From: BOKV01 sp041987205
GTDB taxonomy: Bacteria > Pseudomonadota > Alphaproteobacteria > Rhizobiales > Rhizobiaceae
DNA length: 64,000 nucleotides
NCBI GenBank assembly: GCA_041987205.1
Contig: JBHIWX010000002.1
Location: 1 to 64,000, forward strand
Direction: 5' to 3'
The notes beneath the pieces are model-generated. The model had not been told where the DNA came from. It saw only the letters and a program-made list of their open reading frames with translations, and did no database searches. Below are positions 8,655 to 17,677 of the stretch, in pieces (within the stretch, counting starts at the first letter, position 1; every line of letters starts with the position of its first letter). Made by a program: the position numbers and the translations under genes.

Positions 8655-9137
8655 ATGGCAGCGGCGAAGAAAAAGGATTCCTCGAACGGCAAGCTCATTG
8701 CCGATAATCGCAAGGCGCGGTTCAACTACGAGTTCGTCGAGACGCTGGAGGCCGGGCTCGCGCTGACGGGCACCGAGGTCAAGTCGCTGCGCTCCGGCCA
8801 GGCCAACATCGCCGAGAGCTACGCCACCGAGGAAGGCGGCGAGATCTGGCTGATCAACAGCAACATTCCCGAATACACCGAGGCCAACCGCTTCAACCAC
8901 CAGCCGAAGCGGCGGCGCAAGCTGCTGCTGCACAGGAAGGAAATGGTGAAGCTGATTTCCGCCGTGCAGCGCGACGGCATGACGATCGTGCCGAACCGGC
9001 TCTATTTCAACGATCGCGGACTGGTCAAACTCCAGATCGCGCTCGCCAAGGGCCGCAAGGCGCACGACAAGCGGGAAGTCTCCAAGGAGCGCGACTGGAA
9101 GCGCGAACAGGGCAGGCTGCTCAGGGAGAAGGGGTAG
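8655..9137 (+). CDS. smpB: SsrA-binding protein SmpB
   Basis: 160 residues, the normal length. Delivers tmRNA to stalled ribosomes in trans-translation. Conserved GLALTGTEVKSLRSGQANI, PKRRRKLLLH and the basic C-terminal tail KGRKAHDKREVSKERDWKREQ that enters the mRNA channel. Probably co-transcribed with dapA and the following peroxiredoxin, whose ribosome site lies within the last codons of smpB. The tmRNA gene itself is not in the window. Confidence 0.97.
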   Translation: MAAAKKKDSSNGKLIADNRKARFNYEFVETLEAGLALTGTEVKSLRSGQANIAESYATEEGGEIWLINSNIPEYTEANRFNHQPKRRRKLLLHRKEMVKLISAVQRDGMTIVPNRLYFNDRGLVKLQIALAKGRKAHDKREVSKERDWKREQGRLLREKG

Positions 9138-9144
9138 GCGGCCC

Positions 9145-9720
9145 GTGGCGGGATTGACCGATCTGCCCGAGGATTTGCCGGTGCCCGAAGATGACGGCGC
9201 GGCCGATCACCTTACCGGCATGACGATGCTCCCCCTTGAGCTTGCCGCCAGCAACGGCACCTCTGTCGATCTCGCGTCCCTTTCGGGCACGACCGTCCTC
9301 TATGCCTATCCGATGACCGGGCGCCCCGACACGCCCTTGCCCGAGGGCTGGGACACGATTCCTGGCGCGCGTGGCTGCACGCCGCAATCCTGTGCCTTTC
9401 GCGATCATATGGCGGAATTGCGCGCTGTAGGCGCGGACCAGGTTTTCGGCGTCTCGACCCAGACGAGCCACTATCAGCTCGAGGCGGTCGAAAGGCTGCA
9501 TCTGCCGTTCGCGCTGCTGTCCGATTCCGATCTGCGTCTGAGAGATGCGCTCGGCCTGCCGGTCTTCGAAGCGGAAGTCACCGGACAGAACCCGGTATTG
9601 CTCAAGCGCCTGACGATGATCGTGCGCGACGGCACCATCGTCAAAACCTTCTATCCGGTGTTTCCACCCGACCGTAGCGCCGCCGACGTGCTCGCTTGGT
9701 TGGGGATCAACCCTGCCTGA
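9145..9720 (+). CDS. Peroxiredoxin-like protein (AhpC/TSA or redoxin fold)
   Basis: 191 residues from GTG 9145, with GGAGAAGG upstream at the end of smpB. A thioredoxin-fold antioxidant protein: LPLELAASNGTSVDLASLSG is the usual redoxin entry; VLYAYPMTGRPD is the strand-turn, followed by GARGCTPQSCAFRDH carrying two Cys four residues apart, then a cis-Pro-like region and MIVRDGTIVKTFYPVFPPD. Compared with classic 2-Cys peroxiredoxins (TPVC), the active site is moved into a GCTPQSC motif, as in the redoxin group of proteobacteria. Likely reduces peroxides in the cytoplasm. Convergent with the next gene, 31 bases apart. Confidence 0.82.
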   Translation: MAGLTDLPEDLPVPEDDGAADHLTGMTMLPLELAASNGTSVDLASLSGTTVLYAYPMTGRPDTPLPEGWDTIPGARGCTPQSCAFRDHMAELRAVGADQVFGVSTQTSHYQLEAVERLHLPFALLSDSDLRLRDALGLPVFEAEVTGQNPVLLKRLTMIVRDGTIVKTFYPVFPPDRSAADVLAWLGINPA

Positions 9721-9751
9721 GCGCGCCCGCCGCCGGCTGCTTGCTCAGGCG

Positions 9752-10336
9752 TTACCGCGCCATCGCGACGACACGATTGTGCACGACCGGGCTGTTGCCC
9801 ATGTCGATATGCCCGGTATTGACAGGAATCGTGTTGGCGCCGCGAACGATCGCCTTGGTGCACAGCGGGCCGGATTTGGCGCAGACGAAATTGTCGGCGT
9901 TCTGGACATTGCCGGGCAGGGCGCCGCCGCTGCTCTCCACGATGCCGAGATAGAAGATCGGAATGCCGTCTGCCGCCACGTCCTGTGCGACCTGCAGGAT
10001 CACGTTCGCACCCGAAGAGATGCCGGCCAGCGTGAACTGCTCGTTGGGGTTGGCCGCGAAGCGCTTGCGGATATCCTGCACGATGGTGCGCCGGATCGTG
10101 CCTTCGCCGCCGATCATGTTGTTGAACAGGGTGGCGCCGGGAATCTTCTTCTTCAAATTCTTGAAGCCGTAGCCGATGGCCGTGGCGCTCAAGACGCCAT
10201 TCACCAGATAGGTCTTGGCGCTCGCCACCGAGGGAGCTGAAATCGTCAGGGATGCCGCGACGGCGGCCATCGCGATCCCGCGTCCCGCGAGCTTCGCGGC
10301 TGCGGAGATGCGACCGGCACGATTAGTGGAAGTCAT
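9752..10336 (-). CDS. Secreted alpha/beta-hydrolase-like protein, function unknown
   Basis: 194 residues from ATG 10336, preferred over the in-frame ATG at 10348 because GGAG then sits at ideal spacing. Basic N-terminus and hydrophobic stretch (about 17-38) end at SVASA-KT, a good signal-peptidase I site, so periplasmic or exported. The core holds FTLAGISSGANVILQVAQDVA, a nucleophile-elbow-like GxSxG motif, and two Cys (FVCAKSGPLCTKAI) that may form a disulfide. A His near the end (NTGHIDM) could complete a triad. No family name can be given from sequence alone; small lipase or cutinase-like hydrolase is a guess. Confidence 0.65.
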   Translation of the reverse strand: MTSTNRAGRISAAAKLAGRGIAMAAVAASLTISAPSVASAKTYLVNGVLSATAIGYGFKNLKKKIPGATLFNNMIGGEGTIRRTIVQDIRKRFAANPNEQFTLAGISSGANVILQVAQDVAADGIPIFYLGIVESSGGALPGNVQNADNFVCAKSGPLCTKAIVRGANTIPVNTGHIDMGNSPVVHNRVVAMAR

Positions 10337-10480
10337 CTGTGGCTCCATGTCTTGTCAACGTTCAAGCGGATCACCCCCTGCTCTCCGTGCAATCGCCACC
10401 CCTGGAGGGCTGAATCATTTGCCGATCGGAGAATGCTTTATCAATGCCATAACAGCGAGATTGTGTCACCCGTGAGATGG

Positions 10481-11155
10481 TCAGGCTGCAGCTCGGCGCA
10501 AATGCTCACACGCCATCGTGAACACCGCCTCGAACATCTCCGGCGTCAGGCGGCCGGTATTGGTGTTGTAGCGCGAGCAGTGATAGCTGGAAAAAAGACG
10601 ATAGCCAGCCACGTCATGTGCGGCGGCATGGCCGAAGGGCGCGGCGGTCGGCCGCTCGCCCAGCGCGCGCAGCGTGGAATCATGCGCGATCCGCCCCAGC
10701 GTGACGATGGTCGTCAGATTGGCAAACCGCGCGATCGTGCGCATCAGATAGGTGCGGCACTGGTTGATCTCGGGTCCCGTCGGCTTGTTCTGCGGCGGCA
10801 CGCAACGCACCGCATTGGTGATCGCGCACCCCGTCAGCACCAGATCGTCATCGGGCCGGGCGTCGAATGTGCCCTCCGCCAGCCCGAACTTGCCTAGCGT
10901 CGCGTAGAGCAGGTCGCCCGCATAATCGCCGGTGAACGGCCGGCCGGTGCGATTGGCACCCTTCAGGCCGGGCGCAAGCCCGACGACGAGCAGCCGCACA
11001 TCATCGTCGCCGGCCCTGGAAACCCAGCTGTCGACGGGCGCATTGTGCCAGTCCGGTTCGGAGGCCCTGATGTCATGGCGGAATGCCACCAGCCTCGGGC
11101 AGTCGGGGCAGTCGCGTCCCGGGTCGGCTGGGCCGCCGGTCATGGCTTCAGGCAT
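10481..11155 (-). CDS. Uracil-DNA glycosylase, family 5 (UdgB-like)
   Basis: 224 residues from ATG 11155 (ATG 11143 is an alternative; a TTG at 11182 overlaps the stop of the upstream gene). Removes uracil and other deaminated bases from DNA. Motif I is GLAPGLKGANRTGRPFTGD, with no acidic catalytic residue, as in family 5 rather than family 4 enzymes; motif III is SSYHCSRYNTNTGRLT. Cys residues CPDCPR and GCAITNAVRCVPP fit the 4Fe-4S cluster of this family. It lies 23 bases or less downstream of the NYN nuclease gene on the same strand, so the two are probably one transcript. Confidence 0.88.
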   Translation of the reverse strand: MPEAMTGGPADPGRDCPDCPRLVAFRHDIRASEPDWHNAPVDSWVSRAGDDDVRLLVVGLAPGLKGANRTGRPFTGDYAGDLLYATLGKFGLAEGTFDARPDDDLVLTGCAITNAVRCVPPQNKPTGPEINQCRTYLMRTIARFANLTTIVTLGRIAHDSTLRALGERPTAAPFGHAAAHDVAGYRLFSSYHCSRYNTNTGRLTPEMFEAVFTMACEHLRRAAA

Positions 11156-11178
11156 GCGGTGTCGATCCCGGCGGACGA

Positions 11179-11778
11179 TCAATAGTCCTCGTCGTCCTCG
11201 TAATCGTCGTCATCCTCGACAACACGCGCGGAAGCCCGCTCGTGGCGCTCGGCCGGGTCGCGACCGATTTCCTTCTTCATGCTGGCCAGGTCGACGAAAT
11301 AGTCGGCCTGGCGGCGCAGGTCGTCGGCGATCATCGGCGGCTGGGTCGAAACCGTCGACACGACGCTTACTTTGCGTCCGCGCCGCTGCATTGCCTCGAC
11401 CAGCGAGCGGAAATCGCCGTCACCGGAAAACAGCACCATGTGGTCGATCGTCGAGGCCAGCTCCAGCGCATCGATGGCGAGCTCGATGTCCATGTTGCCC
11501 TTGACCTTGCGCCTGCCGCTGGAATCTGTGAACTCCTTCGTCGGCTTGGTCACCACGCGATAGCCATTGTAGTCGAGCCAGTCGATCAGCGGACGGATGG
11601 AGGAATACTCCTGATCTTCCACCAGCGCGGTATAGTAATAGGCACGCAAAAGGTAGGCCTGTTCCTGGAAATAGGTCAGCATCCGCTTGTAGTCGATATC
11701 GAAGCCGAGTGCCTTGGAAGTCGCGTAGAGATTGGCGCCGTCGATGAACAGGGCAACTTTCTCGCGTTGGTCGAACAT
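11179..11778 (-). CDS. NYN-domain (LabA/DUF88, PIN-like) protein
   Basis: 199 residues. VALFIDGANLY at the N-terminus supplies the first metal-binding Asp; NMDIELAIDALE and LFSGDGDFRSLVEAMQRRGRKVSVV supply the other acidic residues of the NYN/PIN-like ribonuclease fold. The C-terminus ends in a strongly acidic tail (EDDDDYEDDEDY). Family knowledge: LabA/DUF88 proteins are putative RNases, substrates mostly unknown. Widely conserved upstream of rpoZ in rhizobia. Followed directly by the uracil-DNA glycosylase on the same strand. Confidence 0.88.
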   Translation of the reverse strand: MFDQREKVALFIDGANLYATSKALGFDIDYKRMLTYFQEQAYLLRAYYYTALVEDQEYSSIRPLIDWLDYNGYRVVTKPTKEFTDSSGRRKVKGNMDIELAIDALELASTIDHMVLFSGDGDFRSLVEAMQRRGRKVSVVSTVSTQPPMIADDLRRQADYFVDLASMKKEIGRDPAERHERASARVVEDDDDYEDDEDY

Positions 11779-12136
11779 GATTTCCTCGATCGGGTATTAA
11801 TGAGGCATAAAAGGGTGAATACCGGTCTCAGGCGAATCGGCTTCATCATGGAATCCGATGCCCCGGTAGAATGCGGTCCGTCCTGCGAGCCGAATGCGAC
11901 AGCTACTCGTTCAGGCGGCAAAATTGAGGCAATCACATATTTAGCAATTGACCTTTTGCCGCACATACAACTTGCTATCGTGCGGTCGCAATAGCTACCA
12001 AAGCACAATTCCCATTGTTTTTGGCGAATTGGTTGGCGCCCAGTATGCTTATTGCCGCGAATTGCCTTGAAATCGGCGGCTTTTCGGTATAGGTCGCCAC
12101 GCAATCCCTAACAAGTAAAATCTCCAGGAGCCATGA
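11779..12136. other. 358-base gap between divergent NYN and rpoZ genes
   Basis: AT-richer than the genes around it. Holds the divergent promoters (rpoZ candidate at 12066-12093) and an imperfect hairpin CCGCAC...GTGCGG around 11960-11985 without a T-run. No ORF with a ribosome site and no recognisable RNA gene was seen. Confidence 0.5.
12066..12093 (+). promoter_or_regulatory. Candidate housekeeping promoter of rpoZ
   Basis: CTTGAA (12066-12071), 16 bases, TATAGG (12088-12093), close to the alphaproteobacterial sigma-70 consensus CTTGAC-N17-CTATAT. It lies 44 bases before the rpoZ ATG. Confidence 0.4.
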
Positions 12137-12553
12137 ATGGCACGCGTTACAGTCGAGGACTGCATCGACAAGGTCGAGAACCGTTTCGAACTGGTCCTGC
12201 TGGCCAGCCACAGGGCACGCCAGATTTCGTCCGGCAGCCAGATCACGGTTGCCAGGGACAATGACAAGAACCCGGTTGTCGCCCTGCGCGAGATCGCCGA
12301 CGAGACCCTTTCGCCGGGCGACCTGAAGGAAGACCTCATCCATTCGCTGCAGAAGCATGTCGAGGTCGACGAACCCGAGCATGACGAGAGCGAGGACGTT
12401 CCGGCCATCGCCGAAGCCTCGCAGCCCGCCGCCGTCTTCGAGGATGTCGAGGACAAGCCGGAGCCGGAAGTCACCTTCGACCGCCTGTCGGAAGACGAAC
12501 TGCTCGCCGGCATCGAGGGCCTCGTTCCGCCCGAAAAGACCGACGACTACTGA
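12137..12553 (+). CDS. rpoZ: DNA-directed RNA polymerase omega subunit
   Basis: 138 residues; ribosome site CAGGAG before the ATG. The first 70 residues are the omega fold: MARVTVEDCIDKVENRFELVLLASHRARQI...NPVVALREIA. Omega helps assemble and hold the beta-prime subunit. As in other alphaproteobacteria the protein carries an acidic C-terminal extension (about 80-138), here rich in Glu and Asp. A strong terminator follows, so it is transcribed apart from rsh. Confidence 0.97.
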   Translation: MARVTVEDCIDKVENRFELVLLASHRARQISSGSQITVARDNDKNPVVALREIADETLSPGDLKEDLIHSLQKHVEVDEPEHDESEDVPAIAEASQPAAVFEDVEDKPEPEVTFDRLSEDELLAGIEGLVPPEKTDDY

Positions 12554-12578
12554 TCGGTTCAACCGTCTGAAGAATTCG

Positions 12579-12613
12579 AACGGGCGTGCTTCGGCGCGCC
12601 CGTTTTGTTTTGT
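12579..12613 (+). terminator. Rho-independent terminator after rpoZ
   Basis: AACGGGCGTGC (12579-12589), TTCG tetraloop, GCGCGCCCGTT (12594-12604): 11 pairs including one G-T wobble, followed by TTGTTTTG. Confidence 0.93.
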
Positions 12614-12738
12614 GTTCCGCCCGGCACGCTGGCCACGACGCCGCAAGGACGATCACAGACCTTTCAAACCCGGCGCAGCAGGTGCATATGTAGCCCATGC
12701 AAAGCGTCGCAGTTACGGTTTCGAAGGCGTAGACGGCC

Positions 12739-14961
12739 ATGATGCGCCAATACGAACTGGTCGAAAAGGTCAATGGCTACAAGCGCAACGCCGACGAGGC
12801 GCTGCTCAACAAGGCCTACATCTATGCCATGCAGAAGCATGGCCAGCAAAAGCGCGCCAATGGAGACCCCTTCTTCTCGCATCCGCTGGAGGTCGCCGCG
12901 ATCCTGACCGATCTGCGGCTCGATGAGGAGACCATCGCCGCCGCCCTGCTGCACGACACGATCGAGGACACCGATGCAACCCGCAAGGAGATCGACGGCC
13001 TGTTTGGCGAGAAGATCGGCTTCCTCGTCGAGGGGCTGACCAAGCTCAAGCGTCTCGATCTCGTCTCCAAGAAGGCCGAGCAGGCCGAGAATTTGCGCCG
13101 CCTGTTGCTGGCGATCTCCGACGATGTGCGCGTCCTGCTGATCAAGCTCGCCGACCGCCTGCACAACATGCGCACGCTCGACCACATGCCGGCGGAAAAA
13201 CGCGCCCGCATCGCCGCCGAGACGATGGATATCTATGCGCCGCTGGCCGGTCGCATCGGCATGCAGGGCATGCGCGAGGAACTGGAGGAGCTGGCCTTCC
13301 GCCACGCCAATCCCCAGGCCCACGCCATGGTCACGTCGAAACTGGCCGATCTGGCCAACGAGCATCGCGACCTGGTCTCGACCATTTCCGGCGAACTAGG
13401 GTCCAAGCTGGAGCGCGAGGGCATCAAGGCGACGGTCAGGAGCCGCCAGAAGCGCGCCTTCTCTGTCTTCCGCAAGATGGAGAACAAGCGCCTCAGCCTC
13501 GAGCAATTGTCCGATCTGTTCGGCTTCCGCATCATCGTCGACTCGATCGAGGATTGCTATCGCACGCTCGGCGTCGTGCACACGACCTGGCAGATGGTGC
13601 CGGCGCGCTTCAAGGATTTCATCTCGACCCCGAAGCAGAACGACTACCGATCGATCCACACCACGGTGATCGGTCCGTCGCGACAGCGCGTGGAATTGCA
13701 GATCCGCACCTGGCAGATGCACGAGGTCGCAGAATTCGGCATCGCCGCCCACACGCTCTACAAGGACGGCTTCAAGCCGGGCAGCGACGGCAGCGAACGG
13801 ATGAGTGCCTTCGCTTCGCTGAGAAAGACCATCGCCCAGCTCGCCGAGGGCGTGAACCCGGAGGAGTTTCTCGAGCACACCAAGCTCGAACTCTTCCTTG
13901 ATCAGGTCTTCTGCTTCACGCCCAAGGGCCGCATCATTGCATTGCCCAGAGGCGCGACCCCGATCGATTTCGCCTATGCCGTCCACACCGATGTCGGCAA
14001 CACCTGCGTCGGCTGCAAGATCAACGGCCAGATCATGCCGGTCATCACCGAGCTGAAGAACGGTGACGAGGTCGAGATCGTCCGCTCCAAGGCGCAGACG
14101 CCGCCGGCGGCCTGGGAATCGGTCGTCGTCACAGGCAAGGCGCGCGCCTCCATCCGCCGCGCCACCCGCGAGGCGGTGCGCAAGCAATATGCCGGCCTCG
14201 GCACCCGCATTCTCGAACGCGCCTTCGCCCGCGCCTCGCGCAGTTTCGACACCGAGATGATCGCCGGCGCCCTGCCGCGTCTGGCGCGCGAGACCGTCGA
14301 CGACGTGTTGTCCGATATCGGCCGCGGCGAACTCGCCTCCGTCGATGTCATCCGCGCGGTGTTCCCCGACTACAAGGACGAGCGCGTCAACCACCGCACG
14401 CCCGACAAGGACGAGGGCTGGTTCGGACTCAAGGCTGGCGGCTCCATGCTGTTCCGCATTCCCGGAGCCCGCGCCCGCGGCAAGCGCAAGAAGGATGGCG
14501 GCGCCGCCATCCCCATCCGCGGCGCGTCCGGCGACCTGCCGGTACGTTTCTCGCCCGATGGCGGCGCCGTGCCGGGCGACCGCATCGTTGGCATTCTTTC
14601 ACCGGGCGAGGGGATCACGATCTATCCCATCCAGTCGCCGGAACTGAAGGAGTTCGACGAATTGCCCGAGCGCTGGCTCGACGTGCGTTGGGACATCGAC
14701 GAGGGCTCGTCGGAGCGCTTCCCCGCCCGCATCAAGGTCGCCGCCATCAACGAGCCCGGAACGCTCGCGACCATCGCCGAGGTGATGGCCAGCAACGATG
14801 CCAACATCCAGAATCTCGCAATGCACCGCACCGCGCCCGATTTCATGGACATGGTCTTTGATATCGAGGTATGGGACCTCAATCATCTGACTCGCATCAT
14901 CCGCCAGCTTGCCGCCAAGCCGGTCGTTTCCATGGCCGAACGCATCGTCGGCAAGGATTGA
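12739..14961 (+). CDS. rsh: Bifunctional (p)ppGpp synthetase/hydrolase (Rel/SpoT family)
   Basis: 740 residues, full length. Domains in order: HD hydrolase (about 25-180; SHPLEVAAIL, HD pair in LLHDTIEDT at 72-73, KLADRLHNMRT), RelA/SpoT synthetase (about 235-350; RSRQKRAFSVFRKM, FGFRIIVDSIEDCY, VELQIRTWQMHEVAEFG), TGS (about 385-450; VFCFTPKGRI, LPRGATPIDFAYAVHT), and a C-terminal ACT domain (about 660-735). Both active sites look intact, so it should make and degrade the stringent-response alarmone. The single Rsh per genome is normal for this group. ATG 12739 has a second ATG directly after it. Confidence 0.97.
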   Translation: MMRQYELVEKVNGYKRNADEALLNKAYIYAMQKHGQQKRANGDPFFSHPLEVAAILTDLRLDEETIAAALLHDTIEDTDATRKEIDGLFGEKIGFLVEGLTKLKRLDLVSKKAEQAENLRRLLLAISDDVRVLLIKLADRLHNMRTLDHMPAEKRARIAAETMDIYAPLAGRIGMQGMREELEELAFRHANPQAHAMVTSKLADLANEHRDLVSTISGELGSKLEREGIKATVRSRQKRAFSVFRKMENKRLSLEQLSDLFGFRIIVDSIEDCYRTLGVVHTTWQMVPARFKDFISTPKQNDYRSIHTTVIGPSRQRVELQIRTWQMHEVAEFGIAAHTLYKDGFKPGSDGSERMSAFASLRKTIAQLAEGVNPEEFLEHTKLELFLDQVFCFTPKGRIIALPRGATPIDFAYAVHTDVGNTCVGCKINGQIMPVITELKNGDEVEIVRSKAQTPPAAWESVVVTGKARASIRRATREAVRKQYAGLGTRILERAFARASRSFDTEMIAGALPRLARETVDDVLSDIGRGELASVDVIRAVFPDYKDERVNHRTPDKDEGWFGLKAGGSMLFRIPGARARGKRKKDGGAAIPIRGASGDLPVRFSPDGGAVPGDRIVGILSPGEGITIYPIQSPELKEFDELPERWLDVRWDIDEGSSERFPARIKVAAINEPGTLATIAEVMASNDANIQNLAMHRTAPDFMDMVFDIEVWDLNHLTRIIRQLAAKPVVSMAERIVGKD

Positions 14962-15064
14962 TCATCCGGCGCGCTTCGGCTCCTGCCGGCTGACGACGCG
15001 TCGAAGGCCGCATTTCGGCCGCCGCAATCCGAACACGCATTCACCAAATGGGGGACGCCAAGCC

Positions 15065-15643
15065 TTGAAGACCGAAGAAGTTCTCGAGATTTTCCGCGCC
15101 TGCGGTGCCATCCTCGAAGGCCATTTCATCCTGACGTCTGGCCGGCGAAGCCCGGTTTTCCTGCAAAAGGCCCGCGTCTTCATGTATCCCGACAAGACGG
15201 AGATCCTGTGCAAGGCGCTCGCCCGGGAGATCCGCGACGCGGTTCCGGGCAGGATTGACTATGTCGTCGGCCCGGCGGTCGGCGGCATCATTCCCGCCTA
15301 TGAGACGGCGCGACATCTGGATGTCCCCGCGATCTGGGTCGAGCGTGAGCAGGGGGTCTTCAAGCTTCGCCGCTTCGACATCGAGAAGGGCGATCGCGTC
15401 GTCATCGTGGAGGACATCGTCACCACCGGGCTTTCCATCCGAGAGACGGTCGAGGCCATGCGGGCCATTGGCGCCGACGTCGTGGCCGCCGCCTGCCTGG
15501 TCGACCGCTCCGCCGGCAAGGCCGATGTCGGCGTGCCGCTGGTCGCGCTGGCGCAATACGAAGTGCCGAGCTACGAGCCGGACAAGCTTCCGCCCGAATT
15601 GGCCGCTATCCCCCCGATCAAGCCCGGCAGCCGCAATCTGTAA
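15065..15643 (+). CDS. pyrE: Orotate phosphoribosyltransferase
   Basis: 192 residues from TTG 15065, preceded by GGGGGA. This start gives the usual family N-terminus (KTEEVLEIFRACGAILEGHF); no in-frame ATG is available. Transfers ribose-5-phosphate from PRPP to orotate in pyrimidine synthesis. TSGRRSPVFLQKARVF, VVGPAVGGIIPAYE and the PRPP loop VVIVEDIVTTG are all present. Sits in the conserved rsh-pyrE-acpS block. Confidence 0.95.
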   Translation: MKTEEVLEIFRACGAILEGHFILTSGRRSPVFLQKARVFMYPDKTEILCKALAREIRDAVPGRIDYVVGPAVGGIIPAYETARHLDVPAIWVEREQGVFKLRRFDIEKGDRVVIVEDIVTTGLSIRETVEAMRAIGADVVAAACLVDRSAGKADVGVPLVALAQYEVPSYEPDKLPPELAAIPPIKPGSRNL

Positions 15644-15779
15644 AGCGCGGGAAACCGTGCTTACGTTACGTTAGGCCGTTTTGCCTATTGTTCAGCCAGT
15701 GCTTTTTCGATCTATTTGACTGCCGGTTGAACCGAATATGGCGCGGCCGGCGTCCAGGTGAACGTCAGACCAGTGTAGA

Positions 15780-16415
15780 ATGCTGTTTTCTCGCAGGAAC
15801 CCGGCAAGCTGGCGGGAAAAACTCAGGGTTGCGTTGTGGCCGCGCAGAAGCTGGCTGCGATCGACCCAGTACTTCGTCAAGCGCGTGCTGCGCCTGACGG
15901 CGTCTCCGCACGCCGTCGCGGCGGGGGTTGCGGCCGGCGTCTTCGCCTCGTTCACGCCCTTTATCGGCTTTCACTTCGCCATCGCGTTCGCGGTGTCCTA
16001 TGTCGTCGCCGGCAATCTTATCGCCGCGGCCGCCGGCACGTTCTTCGGCAACCCGATCACCTTCCCATTCATCTGGGCTTCTACCTATTCGACCGGCCGC
16101 TTCATCCTGTCTGGCGCGACGACGACTGCGACCGGCACTGCCCACCAGCGGCTTGGCGAAATCGCCCATTCCGACCTCATCGAGCTGGGCATTGCCGGCC
16201 TGATCCACAAGATCGACGCGATGTGGGAGCCGGTGATCAAGCCCATGGCGGTCGGCTCGATCCCGATCGGCACCATGGTGGCGATCATCTTCTATCTGGT
16301 CACGCGATGGGCGGCGATCAAATTCCGCCAGACCCGGCTCAAGCGGCTTTCCGAGCGCGCCCAGGAGCGATCCTCGGTGCCGCCCAAGGCCGGCCGGGCC
16401 GACACCGTGGCCTGA
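15780..16415 (+). CDS. DUF2062 inner-membrane protein
   Basis: 211 residues. Hydrophobic segments at about 45-70, 72-95 and 160-185; central conserved part SPHAVAAGVAAGVFASFTPFIGFHFAIAF...GNPITFPFIWASTY, typical of DUF2062. Function not established. A conserved neighbour of pyrE and acpS in rhizobia; acpS follows at 17 bases, indicating one transcript. Confidence 0.85.
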   Translation: MLFSRRNPASWREKLRVALWPRRSWLRSTQYFVKRVLRLTASPHAVAAGVAAGVFASFTPFIGFHFAIAFAVSYVVAGNLIAAAAGTFFGNPITFPFIWASTYSTGRFILSGATTTATGTAHQRLGEIAHSDLIELGIAGLIHKIDAMWEPVIKPMAVGSIPIGTMVAIIFYLVTRWAAIKFRQTRLKRLSERAQERSSVPPKAGRADTVA

Positions 16416-16432
16416 GGCAGGACCGGCGCGAC

Positions 16433-16843
16433 ATGATCATCGGACTGGGCAGCGACCTGATCGACATTCGTCGCGTGGAAAATTCGATCACGCGCTTCGG
16501 CGATCGCTTCACCACGCGCATCTTCACCGAGATCGAGCGCGACAAGTCGGACCGGCGCCATAACAGGGCTGCATCCTACGCCAAGCGCTTCGCCGCCAAG
16601 GAGGCCTGCGCCAAGGCGCTCGGCACCGGGATCGCGCATGGCGTGTTCTGGCGCGACATGGGGGTCGTCAACCTTGCCGGCGGCAGGCCGACCATGCGGC
16701 TCGAAAACGGGGCGGCGAAAAGACTTGCTGATTTGCTCCCCGATGGCTACGAAGCCCATATTCACCTGACCATCACGGACGACTATCCCCTGGCTCAGGC
16801 ATTCGTCGTGATCGAGGCGCGCATCGCCGCCGACACGCAATAG
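16433..16843 (+). CDS. acpS: Holo-[acyl-carrier-protein] synthase
   Basis: 136 residues. Transfers 4'-phosphopantetheine from CoA to acyl carrier protein. GLGSDLIDIRRVE carries the metal-binding Asp, and RFAAKEACAKALGTG the conserved Glu and Lys. Starts at ATG 16433; the weak purine stretch upstream suggests coupling to the DUF2062 gene. Confidence 0.95.
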   Translation: MIIGLGSDLIDIRRVENSITRFGDRFTTRIFTEIERDKSDRRHNRAASYAKRFAAKEACAKALGTGIAHGVFWRDMGVVNLAGGRPTMRLENGAAKRLADLLPDGYEAHIHLTITDDYPLAQAFVVIEARIAADTQ

Positions 16844-16905
16844 GCGCCAGCCGACCGGCAAGGCGCGCCGAGGCGCAACGCAACACCATCACGGGACCGA
16901 CCATC

Positions 16906-17664
16906 GTGGCACAGCAAGTCGACAGCGAGAACAAGAAGAAGGGTGGCGCCCTTTCCGAGACCATCTCGGTCATCGTCCAGGCGCTCATCCTGGCGATCGT
17001 CGTGCGCACCTTCCTGTTCCAGCCCTTCACGATCCCGTCGGGCTCGATGCTGCCGAACCTGCTGGTCGGCGACTATCTGTTCGTGTCGAAATACAGCTAC
17101 GGCTATTCGCGCTATTCCTTCCCCTATGCGCCGGACCTCTTCGAGGGCCGTATCTGGAAGGGCGAGCCCAAGCGCGGCGACGTGGTCGTGTTCAAGCTGC
17201 CGCGCGACCCCCGCGTCGATTACATCAAGCGTCTGATCGGCATGCCCGGCGACCGCATCCAGATGATCGACGGCGTCCTCCACATCAATGGCGAGGCGGT
17301 CAAGCGCGAGGCAGCCGGTAACTGGACGCCCGACAATGGCGGCCCCTCCATTCCCGTTTTCGTCGAAACCCTGCCCAATGGCGTGACCTACAAGACGCTC
17401 GACATCAATCCGCGTTCCGACGGCGACAACACCGCCGTCTTCGAGGTGCCGGCTGGCCATTACTTCTTCATGGGCGACAACCGCGACAACTCCCTCGACA
17501 GCCGCTGGAGTGCGCAGCAGCATGGTGTCGGTTTCGTGCCCTACGAGAACCTCGTCGGCCCGGCGCGCATCATCTTCTTCTCGGTCGACAACAACGCCCA
17601 TCCGCTGGCGATCTGGCGCTGGCCGTCCGACATGCGCTGGTCGAGACTGCTCGACGTATTGTAG
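16906..17664 (+). CDS. lepB: Signal peptidase I
   Basis: 252 residues from GTG 16906. One N-terminal membrane helix (about 17-40), then the periplasmic catalytic domain: Ser47 in IPSGSMLP and the general-base Lys108 in YIKRLIGMPGD form the Ser/Lys dyad; FMGDNRDNSLDSR is the conserved box E. Removes signal peptides from exported proteins such as the secreted proteins in this window. Followed at 13 bases by rnc. Confidence 0.96.
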   Translation: MAQQVDSENKKKGGALSETISVIVQALILAIVVRTFLFQPFTIPSGSMLPNLLVGDYLFVSKYSYGYSRYSFPYAPDLFEGRIWKGEPKRGDVVVFKLPRDPRVDYIKRLIGMPGDRIQMIDGVLHINGEAVKREAAGNWTPDNGGPSIPVFVETLPNGVTYKTLDINPRSDGDNTAVFEVPAGHYFFMGDNRDNSLDSRWSAQQHGVGFVPYENLVGPARIIFFSVDNNAHPLAIWRWPSDMRWSRLLDVL

Positions 17665-17677
17665 GGGCGGGACGGTC

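Noticed and set aside
12664..14394. Minus-strand open frames over rsh
   Set aside because: Shadows of the Rel/SpoT gene, no start signals or domains.
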